A stretch of DNA of 34,503 nucleotides from CAZVFX01 sp964626565 (GTDB lineage Bacteria > Myxococcota_A > UBA9042 > CAIXZC01), in NCBI GenBank assembly GCA_964626565.1, contig CAZVFX010000076.1:1-34503 (forward strand), written 5' to 3'. Shown here piece by piece: positions 1-7,732 of this stretch. Under the pieces are notes generated by a model, which saw only the letters and a program-made list of their open reading frames with translations, had not been told where the DNA came from and searched no databases. Both the position numbers and the translations under genes were made by a program. Position 1 is the stretch's first letter. The number at the start of each line of letters is the position of its first letter.

Positions 1-1
1 G

Positions 2-1399
2 CTAGTGCCGCCATTCGACATGGGGTCCGGTAACGAACTGCCATTCCCACGCCTGCTCGACCCCCTTCCACTTACCTTCGATTCTTACCGTATACTCGGT
101 TTCGCCGGCCAACGGCTCGTATGAATAGAGGGAAACGGTGCTCTGCAGAAACTGGGCAGGGTCGTTTTCCGGGGTCACCCACTGATGGTCCACCGGCGTG
201 TCGCCGGGGCCCAGCAGTTGGTGGGAGGCCACGTCCGGCTTGGTGCCGTTGGGAAAGGTGAGAGTGATGATCGGGCCGCTGGGATAACCCTGGCCCGCGG
301 GCAACGGCGGCTTGGGAATCTCGCCGCCCCACCACAACGTATCGACATTGATCTGGCCGTGATAGGGATAGGCCACCGCCTCGTTGATGTCCACCTTCGC
401 ATACCGGGAGAAGTTCATGACGTCGGTTCCACCGGCCCAGGAGGCGCACCCGCCCGTTGCCACGCCATACCCCATCTCAAACGCGTTGGGGTGAACAAAT
501 GGTATGCGGTGGTAGAGAGTATCCATCCAACCGTCTATGGCCTCAATAGGATTCCCGTTGAAGGCCATCACTTCCCATCCCGCCCAGCTCTCCGCGGTTG
601 CCTTCCACCCGAAGTGTTTCATGCGGTCCGCGAAGTTCACGCCGGTGAAACCCTCCTGCCAGTTGACATTTTCCGAGTGAGCGCTGATCTGGTAGCTCTG
701 GTAGCTGTCACAGTGCAATTCATAGTACTCGGCGTGGGCTTGGGCCGCCTGATTAATCGGTTCCACCTCCACCATGTACGGCAACTCCAGAGTAGCGCGC
801 AGTTCATTGACGTAATTCTCGGCCACGATCTGTGCCTCGGTGGCAGACGGAGGATACAGCCCGGGCCCGGACACATCCAAGGGTGGGGTAAAGGCATCTT
901 CGACGTCGGGCTGGTCCACAACATCGCCGCCCACCTGCCTACCGTCCTCTTCCGGTTCGAAAGGCGCCACCATCTCGGCCCGCCACTCCCCATCCACCAC
1001 GCAACACCCGTCGGCAGCAACGAAGGCGTAGGTGCCGAAGGCGTGGGTGGCGGAGTCAAATGCGCCGGTAATTTCGACGGTCCCGAACGAATTTTCCAAG
1101 GTCCCGGAAAACGAAAACGCATCCTGCTTCGGCGCCGTGGAGGAGCCGGCGTACACATTGCCGGTGATTTCCCACTCCGCATTGGGGAAAAACCGGTTGT
1201 TTTCGGCGAAACAACTATTCTCCCCTTTGCACGAAACCCCCTTGGTGGCCGGGTTCACCACTTTGCCGCCTCGAACTTCGAAACGCAGGTGGTCGCCGTC
1301 CCACGTCCCTTCCCCGGGTCCAGCAACGTTTCCGCACGCCGCAAACAGCACTACCGGAAACAACGCAAGAATGGCACTGCGTGGGTGAATAAATGTCAT
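2..1399 (-). CDS. CAP-domain (SCP/YkwD-like) lipoprotein
   Basis: The protein has 465 residues. It begins with a hydrophobic signal ending in a lipobox (FAAC, Cys22), so it is probably a lipoprotein facing the periplasm or cell surface. Residues 28-145 form a beta-rich N-terminal domain with several Cys. Residues 186-335 are a CAP domain: a helix with the AHAEYY pattern, a SAHSENV segment, and the characteristic GWM..LYHRIPFVHP..FEMGYG segment. Residues 375-458 look like a bacterial Ig-like domain (LAGETEYTVRI and a WEWQFVTG ending). The start at 1399 is chosen over an upstream in-frame ATG at 1435 because GGAGGT lies 4 nt before it and the signal peptide then starts correctly. CAP proteins have mixed roles (lipid binding, protease-like, adhesion), so the exact function is unknown. 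The gene is divergent from the GYF-domain gene. Confidence 0.85.
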   Translation of the reverse strand: MTFIHPRSAILALFPVVLFAACGNVAGPGEGTWDGDHLRFEVRGGKVVNPATKGVSCKGENSCFAENNRFFPNAEWEITGNVYAGSSTAPKQDAFSFSGTLENSFGTVEITGAFDSATHAFGTYAFVAADGCCVVDGEWRAEMVAPFEPEEDGRQVGGDVVDQPDVEDAFTPPLDVSGPGLYPPSATEAQIVAENYVNELRATLELPYMVEVEPINQAAQAHAEYYELHCDSYQSYQISAHSENVNWQEGFTGVNFADRMKHFGWKATAESWAGWEVMAFNGNPIEAIDGWMDTLYHRIPFVHPNAFEMGYGVATGGCASWAGGTDVMNFSRYAKVDINEAVAYPYHGQINVDTLWWGGEIPKPPLPAGQGYPSGPIITLTFPNGTKPDVASHQLLGPGDTPVDHQWVTPENDPAQFLQSTVSLYSYEPLAGETEYTVRIEGKWKGVEQAWEWQFVTGPHVEWRH

Positions 1400-1416
1400 C
1401 CGCACCTCCCGGAGCA

Positions 1417-1445
1417 ACAGTATTGAAAAGGTCAAGAGTAGTCAA
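1417..1445 (-). promoter_or_regulatory. candidate sigma-70 promoter for the CAP lipoprotein
   Basis: On the minus strand a TTGACT -35 (1440-1445) is followed after 17 nt by TACTGT (1417-1422). The -35 is strong and the -10 is weak (3 of 6). It lies just upstream of the CAP gene's ribosome binding site. Seen by eye only. Confidence 0.3.
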
Positions 1446-1470
1446 ATGAGAAACAACACCCTTACCGGGC

Positions 1471-1498
1471 TTGACTGCCCTTGGCTGCAAGTGATAAA
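1471..1498 (+). promoter_or_regulatory. candidate sigma-70 promoter for the GYF-domain gene
   Basis: TTGACT (1471-1476), a 16-nt spacer and GATAAA (1493-1498) lie 27 nt before the ATG at 1525. A GCGGAG ribosome binding site is at 1511-1516. The implied leader is short. Together with the candidate on the other strand, it would make 1400-1524 a divergent promoter region. Confidence 0.4.
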
Positions 1499-1524
1499 AA
1501 TAGGGACGTTGCGGAGATAAGACC

Positions 1525-2565
1525 ATGGCCTATGAGTTGCCACCAAAGTTCGAACGCACTACCCGCTGGGCTCATGTTAAGGAAGGCGTTGAGATTGGGC
1601 CCTTCTCGGCAAAAGAGATGCTGCAGCTTCTCGATGAGGGGAGGATAGGCCCCAACACCGAGTTGGTGGAGATGGCCACCCGCAAGCGCTGCGCGCTGCT
1701 GGAAGTCAAACCCTTCCACGACTACATTCGCCATGTCCTCGAAAAAGACAAGCAGCACAAGGCGGAAAAGGAATTCGAACAAACACGCAGCAGATTCGAG
1801 CGAAAGTCCCGCGCAAAGCTGATCACCTTCGGCATCATTCTGCCTGTTCTCATCGCCATCGGCGTCGTGGCCTGGGTGATGTTCAATCCCTTTGCTCCCA
1901 AGGAAACCAAGAATTACGTGATCACTCCGGGAGAGGAAGAGGATGACGGCAAGACCGGAGAAGGGGCGAAAGAAGAGGCCAAGGAGCCGGAGTTCAAGAT
2001 CCTGGAGGCCGACGACCCGTCGCTGGCAGGGGAGGAAAACGACGAAAAGGTGGTGGAGTCGGTGAAGGAAGAGTTCCTGCTGGCTCCTTCCTCGGACACC
2101 ATGTCATCGGAGAAGAAGCTGGAAGCGCTCGAAGAGCTGCCCGATCTGCCCAAGGCCCGGTCCAGCACCCGCCCGACCCTCAAGCCGGTGGGGCCGGCCG
2201 CTGAAGAGACCAAAGCTGCGGTCAAGGAATCGGTCACGACTTTCGACTTCAGTGAGGAAGAGGACGAGGGCAGCTCGACCGTCAGTGCGTCCAACGAGGC
2301 GGAGAAGCGCCTTTCCGAAGTCCTCAGAAAGTGCTCCCTGAACGCCATGTACCAGTATCAGGACATCGATTCATACCACATCGTGGGCACTGCAACCCTG
2401 CTTCCGGACGGTCGTTTCAAGGGCGTCAAACTCACCGTCACTCCCAAGAAGCACATCGGCGATCTGAAGATGTGCGCCAGCGCGGAACTCGCCCGCCACC
2501 GCCTCCCGCAACGGGACGGCCCGGCGACCACCGTCATGGCCACGCTCACGGTGAACGCTAACTAG
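1525..2565 (+). CDS. GYF_2-domain single-pass membrane protein
   Basis: The protein has 346 residues. Residues 12-60 match the GYF_2 (DUF4339) fold, with W15, the VKEGVEIGPFS core and a following LLDEGRI helix. Such domains bind proline-rich or linear peptides. A single membrane helix spans about 98-120 and is preceded by a Lys/Arg-rich stretch, which puts the GYF domain in the cytoplasm. Residues 130-260 are a highly acidic low-complexity linker. Residues 262-346 form a compact domain with two Cys (VLRKC and MCASAEL) and an LPDGRFKGVKL strand, resembling the TonB/AgmX-type C-terminal domains of gliding and envelope proteins. That last resemblance is weak. The gene overlaps the 3' end of the convergent gtrA-like gene by 8 bp. 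An envelope-spanning adaptor role is inference. Confidence 0.8.
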   Translation: MAYELPPKFERTTRWAHVKEGVEIGPFSAKEMLQLLDEGRIGPNTELVEMATRKRCALLEVKPFHDYIRHVLEKDKQHKAEKEFEQTRSRFERKSRAKLITFGIILPVLIAIGVVAWVMFNPFAPKETKNYVITPGEEEDDGKTGEGAKEEAKEPEFKILEADDPSLAGEENDEKVVESVKEEFLLAPSSDTMSSEKKLEALEELPDLPKARSSTRPTLKPVGPAAEETKAAVKESVTTFDFSEEEDEGSSTVSASNEAEKRLSEVLRKCSLNAMYQYQDIDSYHIVGTATLLPDGRFKGVKLTVTPKKHIGDLKMCASAELARHRLPQRDGPATTVMATLTVNAN

Positions 2566-3034
2566 TTTCTTTCCAGGTCCAAAGAAGATTGGCGAAGAAG
2601 TTCCACATCATGGCCCCGATAATGCCGATGCATCCGGCTACCAGGTCGTCCACGTTGAAGCTCTTGCCCAGCAATGCAACGTCACCGATGAGCACGATCC
2701 GGCCGCTCTCCAGCAGCCAATTGAGCACCGCGAAGATCCCCCAGTTGATGAGCGCACCTAAGAAGCTGACCACGTGGAATCTGACGAACCGCACGGGCAG
2801 ACTGTTCTCTCTTCCCCGGTCGGAAAACGTCCAGATGTCATTGAGAATGAAGTTGGTGATGATCGAGATCTCCACCGACAGGGCGTACGACACGTACCGT
2901 CCGGTCAGCTCGTCCCCCAGCCCGAAGACCCGGGTCAACAAAGCGTAGATTCCGAGGTTCACGAAAACGCCGCTGCCGCCCACAATGCCGAACTTGATGA
3001 ACCGGACGAAGGTGGAGGTCTGTTGCTCGCTCAT
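2558..3034 (-). CDS. GtrA-like family membrane protein
   Basis: The protein has 158 residues and four predicted membrane helices (about 12-35, 44-66, 83-106 and 128-151). The N-terminal FIKFGIVGGSGVFVNLGIY segment and the internal NFILNDIWTF motif are typical of the GtrA family, which is proposed to move polyprenyl-linked sugars across the membrane during O-antigen or wall polysaccharide modification. Length is normal for the family. Its ATG overlaps the stop codon of the upstream threonine aldolase gene (ATGA, 4 bp), so translation is probably coupled. No glycosyltransferase partner lies next to it, so the substrate is unknown. Confidence 0.85.
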   Translation of the reverse strand: MSEQQTSTFVRFIKFGIVGGSGVFVNLGIYALLTRVFGLGDELTGRYVSYALSVEISIITNFILNDIWTFSDRGRENSLPVRFVRFHVVSFLGALINWGIFAVLNWLLESGRIVLIGDVALLGKSFNVDDLVAGCIGIIGAMMWNFFANLLWTWKETS

Positions 3035-4047
3035 GCGTACTCCGCCACAGTTTCGACAACCCGGTCCATGTCTTCAGCGTCGACGTCCAGATGGGTGACG
3101 CAACGGATCACCCCGGGCCGAATCTCATTCATGAGCATCTTTCGAGAGCTCAATGAGTCGACCAGAGCGCTGGCCTTCGGGTGTTTGAAGTAGACCATGT
3201 TGGTCTCCACCCTGTTCACAACCTCGAGGCCGCACTTCTCCTGCAACCCCCGGCCCAACCGCGCCGCATTTTGATGATCGAGAGCCAGCCTCTCAAAATG
3301 GTGCTCCAGTGCATAGAGGGCCCCGGCGGCCAGCAGGCCCGCCTGCCGCCAGCTCCCACCCAGCATGTGGCGGTAGTGCCAGGCGCGCTCGATGTCTTTG
3401 CGGCTACCGGCCAGCACCGAACCCACCGGCGCTCCCATGCCCTTGGAAAAACAGACGGAAACCGTGTCAAACGACCGGGCGTAGTCAGCTACCGAGATTC
3501 CCGTCGCGACGCTGGCATTCCACAGGCGAGCACCGTCCATGTGCAGGCGCAGCCCGCGGGACCGGGCGACCTCTTCAATGGCTCGTATCGTCTCCAACGG
3601 ATACACCGTGCCGCCACCGCGATTATGAGTGTTCTCTATGAGCACGGCTCGCTGCACAGGCCGGTAGTATGCGTAGTCATAGATAGTAGCCGCAACTTCG
3701 TCAGGATCGAGGATTCCTCCAGCCCCGTCCAAGGTTTTGAAAATAACTCCCGAGAACGCACCTGAGCCCCCCGCTTCGTAGAAGACCGGATGACTGTTGG
3801 ACTCGGTGATCACTTCGTCCCCGGCTTCGCAGCACAGCCGAATGGCCAGCGCGTTGGCCATGGTCCCGGAAACCACGTACAGGGCCGCCTCCTTGTCCAG
3901 CAGCCGGGCTACCCGCTCCTCCAGCAGATTCACAGTGGGGTCCTTACCAAACGCCGCGTCTCCGACCTCCGCTGCTGCGATGGCCCGGCGCATCGCCTCG
4001 GTCGGGCGCGTCGCGGTGTCGCTGGACAAATCGATAACTTCGTGCAT
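3031..4047 (-). CDS. ltaE: low-specificity threonine aldolase
   Basis: The protein has 338 residues and is a PLP-dependent fold-type I enzyme that splits L-threonine or L-allo-threonine into glycine and acetaldehyde in the cytoplasm. Family signatures include the N-terminal IDLSSDTATRPTEAM, FGKDPTVNLLE, the HPVFYEAGG segment (His87 stacking on PLP), HMDGARLWN (Asp171 and Arg174 binding PLP) and FSKGMGAPVGS with the Schiff-base Lys202. Length is typical. A TTG two codons upstream is possible, but GAGG sits 6 nt before the ATG at 4047, so the ATG is preferred. It lies 36 nt after the lipoprotein gene and overlaps the gtrA-like gene by 4 bp. Why an amino-acid enzyme sits among envelope genes is not clear from the sequence. 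Confidence 0.93.
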   Translation of the reverse strand: MHEVIDLSSDTATRPTEAMRRAIAAAEVGDAAFGKDPTVNLLEERVARLLDKEAALYVVSGTMANALAIRLCCEAGDEVITESNSHPVFYEAGGSGAFSGVIFKTLDGAGGILDPDEVAATIYDYAYYRPVQRAVLIENTHNRGGGTVYPLETIRAIEEVARSRGLRLHMDGARLWNASVATGISVADYARSFDTVSVCFSKGMGAPVGSVLAGSRKDIERAWHYRHMLGGSWRQAGLLAAGALYALEHHFERLALDHQNAARLGRGLQEKCGLEVVNRVETNMVYFKHPKASALVDSLSSRKMLMNEIRPGVIRCVTHLDVDAEDMDRVVETVAEYA

Positions 4048-4083
4048 TACCAACCTCGAAATGGAATGTAGGGTGAATCCTCG

Positions 4084-5241
4084 CTAGTCGATAGACACTC
4101 GCAAAACCGTAACCGAACTGCCGGCGAGGTTGAAGTCCAGCCAGGCTGCGTACAGCATGCTTCCCATGCGGCAGAAGCCCACCACGCCGCTGTCTTCGCT
4201 CGCGTCCACAAGCCCCTCGCCGATGAACTCCGGTGCGTTGGCGCCGTCGGCATCGGCCTGAACCACAGCTTTGACCCCGCTCACACCTTTGTAGCCCACG
4301 AAGTAATCCCCGCCTGAATGGAGCCACGCCGATGGCTCAGCATTGGGAAAACCGGCCACTTCCTCCCAGCCATCGCCAGCCGAATTCACATAGTGAACCC
4401 AGCTCTTTTCGCCCTTGTCGGAGACTCGGAACCAAAGCGCCAACTGGCTCCCCTCGCCGAAGATCGCGGCCTTGACGCTGTACGCGTCGCTTTCCTTGTA
4501 CTTGACATACTCCGGGAAGCCGCTGCACTCCGCCCACTCGGCTTCAGCAATTGAAGTCAGCCCCACCTGCCGGCACCCGGTACCGGAGTATTCGTTGAGT
4601 TGGGTCAGAAGATAGACCTCTTCTCCAGTGGAGTACGTGCTCATGGCCGTTTCGTTGAGACGCTTCCCTACCTGCTCGAAGGTGCCGGTCGTAAGTCCGC
4701 CGCGGTGGATCATGTACTCTGCCACGGCCCAGTCCTTGCTCATGGTCACGACAAAATTGCCTACAAACTGCAGCGCTCGAACCTCGGTCTGCTCAAACGC
4801 GAATCCCAGATCATTGGCCGCGCCTGTTTCGTCCACGAGCACCACCGACGAGGTCTGGTTCTCCCCCCCGAACGAGGCCAGCAAGACCCCCTGTGGAATG
4901 ACCGAAATAAGCCCTTCCCCTCCGAACAGATTGGAGAAGCCACCCTCCTCGCCCAACTTCTTGACAAACAGGCCCGATTCCTGAAGACCGTCGATATCGA
5001 GAAAAATCGACCCCTCGGCACAGCCGAAACCCTTCACCGACTTGACCCCTTCAAGCGTAGTACCTTTCAGCGCGTGCCACTCAGGTGCGGGTTCTTCCAC
5101 GTCGGCATCTGCGGTAGAGTCAGGCGCATCCGCGGAAACACCGTCTGCTACCTGGGCGTCTCCGCCTCCTCCGCTGCTACCGCACGCCGCCAGCGCGGCA
5201 AAAACCGCAACCGCCAAGGCCAAGGCAATCGGTCGTTTCAT
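4084..5241 (-). CDS. lipoprotein of unknown function
   Basis: The protein has 385 residues. It has a short positive N-terminus, a hydrophobic core and a clear lipobox (LAAC, Cys20), followed by a Gly/Ser/Asp-rich linker with no secondary structure pattern up to about residue 50. The rest alternates short beta strands with Gly/Ser turns (for example GGEGLISVIPQGVLLASFGG). It has an overall rhythm compatible with a beta-propeller or other beta-repeat fold, but I see no propeller signature and cannot assign a family. GGGGGAAG lies just before the ATG. It is the middle gene of a same-strand run, 37 nt after the CGDDGCGG-repeat lipoprotein gene and 36 nt before ltaE, so it is probably co-transcribed. 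Confidence 0.8.
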   Translation of the reverse strand: MKRPIALALAVAVFAALAACGSSGGGGDAQVADGVSADAPDSTADADVEEPAPEWHALKGTTLEGVKSVKGFGCAEGSIFLDIDGLQESGLFVKKLGEEGGFSNLFGGEGLISVIPQGVLLASFGGENQTSSVVLVDETGAANDLGFAFEQTEVRALQFVGNFVVTMSKDWAVAEYMIHRGGLTTGTFEQVGKRLNETAMSTYSTGEEVYLLTQLNEYSGTGCRQVGLTSIAEAEWAECSGFPEYVKYKESDAYSVKAAIFGEGSQLALWFRVSDKGEKSWVHYVNSAGDGWEEVAGFPNAEPSAWLHSGGDYFVGYKGVSGVKAVVQADADGANAPEFIGEGLVDASEDSGVVGFCRMGSMLYAAWLDFNLAGSSVTVLRVSID

Positions 5242-5278
5242 TGCTTCCCCCTTCTGCTCGCTCTATTCGGGATTCAGG

Positions 5279-6433
5279 CTAAGGGTCATTCAAGCAGGCG
5301 TCCTGCTCGTCCGCACACACGCCTCCCGGGCTTCGGGCCTCAGTTTGACAGGCCACGGACGGCACATCGCCACACTCGTCGATGACGCAGATGACAAGAT
5401 CGTAGTACAACATCTGCGATTCGAAAGACCCGGCATCGAAGCAGGCCAGGATACACGGCTCATCCGTCGGCACACAACCGCCCAGGCAGATCATTATGTC
5501 CAGGCACGACAGCGGCTTCACGCACAGGCCTTCCGGGTCACACATGGTGAACTCATCGGGACATTCCGGACACGGACATACGCCGCACTGGCCGCCACAA
5601 CTGTCCGGGCCGCACTCCTTGCCGTCACACTGTGGAGGGCAGATATCGGTACATTGTCCATCCTCGGTGCAATAGATGTCCCACGGTTCACAGTCGGGGC
5701 AGGGGCAATTGCCGCAAACGCCGCCGCAACCATCATCTCCGCAGGACTTCCCCTCGCAAGCCGGCTCGCACGGCGGCTCGCACTTCCCGAACGGAGAGCA
5801 CTGGAAACCCACCGCACATTCTCCGCATGTGCCACCGCAGCCGTCGGAGCCGCACTCCTTGTCCTGACATTTCGGGCTACACTCGCATAACCCGGCCTGG
5901 CATTGCATGGCAAAGGGGCACTCACCACAACTCCCCCCGCAACCATCGTCCCCGCACTGCTTCCCTTCGCACTTGGGCTCGCAGTGCAGGACGCACTCTT
6001 CGCCGTCAATGCACTTATGGTCCGTGGGACACTCGCCGCACAGTCCGCCACAGCCGTCGTCACCGCAGATCTTGCCCTCGCATTCAGGATCGCATGGAGG
6101 AATGTCGGGCACGTCCGGCTCTTTCAGGTCTGGTTCCGGAACATACTCCGTTCCGTCGGGAAGGTCGGGAGGCAGACAAACTTCGTCCTGGCAACCCCAC
6201 TCGCAGGATTCTTTGAGAATCCAGACCCTCCCGAATTCTTCGGTCACCTCGCACACCAACACCGCGGCGATATCGGCAACGTCCACTCCGCAAGACACCT
6301 CGCCGGCGAACTTGCACACTTCCCCTTCCTTCAGCCCCCCCTCTTCTACAGGCGGGGACGAACTAGAGTCCGAACACGCGGCCAGCACCGCAATCAGCAA
6401 TACCGGCCACCAATAACTTCCGGGGACCCTCAT
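5279..6433 (-). CDS. Cys-rich repeat lipoprotein (CGDDGCGG repeats)
   Basis: The protein has 384 residues. The N-terminal signal ends in a lipobox (LAAC, Cys20). Residues 113-285 hold five repeats of the pattern C..C.GK.CG.DGCGG.CG.C, spaced about 33-43 residues and each probably closed by disulfides. The fifth has CGPDSCGG instead of CGDDGCGG. Residues 310-380 form a separate Cys-rich, helix-like ending (CLDIMICLGGC and further). This repeat differs from the C.DG.C...E.C..C..DCG and CDDGN..DGDGC repeats used by the large genes further right. The start at 6433 is chosen because GGAGG lies 6 nt upstream and a proper signal peptide follows; the 75 residues encoded upstream in frame overlap the response regulator and look non-coding. 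Function is unknown. A surface-exposed stalk or binding protein is plausible. Confidence 0.85.
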   Translation of the reverse strand: MRVPGSYWWPVLLIAVLAACSDSSSSPPVEEGGLKEGEVCKFAGEVSCGVDVADIAAVLVCEVTEEFGRVWILKESCEWGCQDEVCLPPDLPDGTEYVPEPDLKEPDVPDIPPCDPECEGKICGDDGCGGLCGECPTDHKCIDGEECVLHCEPKCEGKQCGDDGCGGSCGECPFAMQCQAGLCECSPKCQDKECGSDGCGGTCGECAVGFQCSPFGKCEPPCEPACEGKSCGDDGCGGVCGNCPCPDCEPWDIYCTEDGQCTDICPPQCDGKECGPDSCGGQCGVCPCPECPDEFTMCDPEGLCVKPLSCLDIMICLGGCVPTDEPCILACFDAGSFESQMLYYDLVICVIDECGDVPSVACQTEARSPGGVCADEQDACLNDP

Positions 6434-6489
6434 TTGCGCCCTCCATATCCCTTCGGTTCCGGCCAGCCCGGCCGGGGAACGAAATACCG

Positions 6490-7590
6490 CTACGCCACTA
6501 TCCCGGCAATACTGCTGTCCTGGTAACGCTTCATGATGTCCAGCACCTCGTCCCAACTGTCCAGGTGTAGCTCCACCAGGTCGGGCTGGAAGTGTTTCCC
6601 CTTCTCCTCTTCGATGATCTCCCTTGCCATGTCCAGAGGATATGCGTTCTTGTAGCAACGCTTGGTGGTCAACGCATCGAATACGTCGGCGAGCGCGACG
6701 ATGCGTGCCTCCAGCGGAATCTCCTCGCCGGACAATCCGTTGGGGTAGCCCTTCCCGTTGAATTTCTCGTGATGAGACAACGCGATATTCTTAGCCATGG
6801 GGTCGGAGCGGGCCAGCTCCAGCAGCTCATAACCCAGCACCGTGTGCCGCTTCATCTCCTCGAATTCGTCGGAGGTCAGCGGTCCCGGTTTCTTCAGCAA
6901 GTCATCGGGAATGCCCACCTTGCCAACATCGTGAAGCGAGGCATAGCGGCGAATCTTGTTGACCCGTTCTCCCTCCAGGCCGAGCTTCTGGGCCAACAAT
7001 TCTGAGTAGCCGGAAACCCGCAAAATGTGATAGCCGGTATCAGGGTCGTTAAGTTCGTTGGCCTTTTCCAGCGCAGCCACAACGCCGATAGTGATATGCT
7101 CCAGCTCGTGGGTTCGTTCCCTGACCAACTCCTCTAGGTGGAGTTTCTCATCGGACAACAGCAGGTTCTTCTGTTGCAACTGATCGCCCAACGCCTTGAT
7201 CCGCAGCAAAGAACGTACCCTGGCCCGGGCTTCGAGAGGGTGGAACGGCTTGGTAATGTAGTCGTCCGCCCCGGTCTCAAGGCCGGCAACACGGTGCTCC
7301 ACGTCGTCCAGCCCGGTAACCATGATGATGGGTAGCCGGCTCATCTCCGGCATAGCCCGCAGCCGCCTGCACACTTCGAATCCATCCATGCCCGGCATCA
7401 TGATGTCCAACAGGATGAGGTCGGGGCCCACCTTGCCCGCTTCCATCCAATCGAGCATGTCGGTTCCCAATTTGAACTTATGCAGTTCGTAGTTCTCGGG
7501 CTTGAGAGTCGCCTCCAGAATGAAGAGATTCGCATCTTCGTCATCCACGATATAGACGACCGGTTTTTTGGCAGTTTCGTCTGCGGCCAT
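6490..7590 (-). CDS. response regulator with HD-GYP domain (c-di-GMP phosphodiesterase)
   Basis: The protein has 366 residues. Residues 10-130 are a receiver domain with acidic pocket Asp16/Asp17, phospho-acceptor Asp62 (LLDIMMPGMDGFE), Thr92 and Lys114 (TKPF). A coiled-coil linker spans about 131-165. Residues 165-360 are an HD-GYP domain with H188, the HD pair His220-Asp221 (LHDVGKVGIPD), His273-His274, the GYP triplet 281-283 and Asp302 (ALADVFDAL). Known members hydrolyse c-di-GMP to pGpG or GMP, and phosphorylation would control this activity. No partner histidine kinase is in the window. The start at 7590 puts the receiver domain at the N-terminus. The spacing from GGGAGG is long (11 nt), and a further in-frame ATG at 7677 is possible but lies upstream of the best promoter candidate. 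Confidence 0.92.
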   Translation of the reverse strand: MAADETAKKPVVYIVDDEDANLFILEATLKPENYELHKFKLGTDMLDWMEAGKVGPDLILLDIMMPGMDGFEVCRRLRAMPEMSRLPIIMVTGLDDVEHRVAGLETGADDYITKPFHPLEARARVRSLLRIKALGDQLQQKNLLLSDEKLHLEELVRERTHELEHITIGVVAALEKANELNDPDTGYHILRVSGYSELLAQKLGLEGERVNKIRRYASLHDVGKVGIPDDLLKKPGPLTSDEFEEMKRHTVLGYELLELARSDPMAKNIALSHHEKFNGKGYPNGLSGEEIPLEARIVALADVFDALTTKRCYKNAYPLDMAREIIEEEKGKHFQPDLVELHLDSWDEVLDIMKRYQDSSIAGIVA

Positions 7591-7632
7591 TATGTTCGTG
7601 TCCTCCCTCAGTAAAGCAGAACCAGCGCCTTC

Positions 7633-7662
7633 ACTATAATCGTTTTTTTCGGCCAATGCCAA
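7633..7662 (-). promoter_or_regulatory. candidate sigma-70 promoter for the HD-GYP gene run
   Basis: On the minus strand TTGGCA (7657-7662) and TATAGT (7633-7638, 5 of 6 matches) are separated by 18 nt. The likely transcription start is then about 35 nt before the ATG at 7590, which argues against the longer reading frame from 7677. It would drive the five genes from 7590 down to 2558. No good promoter is visible for the opposite gene at 7733. Confidence 0.4.
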
Positions 7663-7732
7663 ACAAAACGCTGTCATAAGTTAAGGCGTCAATATCTTTG
7701 TAACAGACAGGGATTTACGATAGACATGAGTT

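Noticed and set aside
185..1426. Plus-strand frame of 413 codons over the CAP gene
   Set aside because: The CAP motifs, lipobox and ribosome binding site are all on the minus strand.
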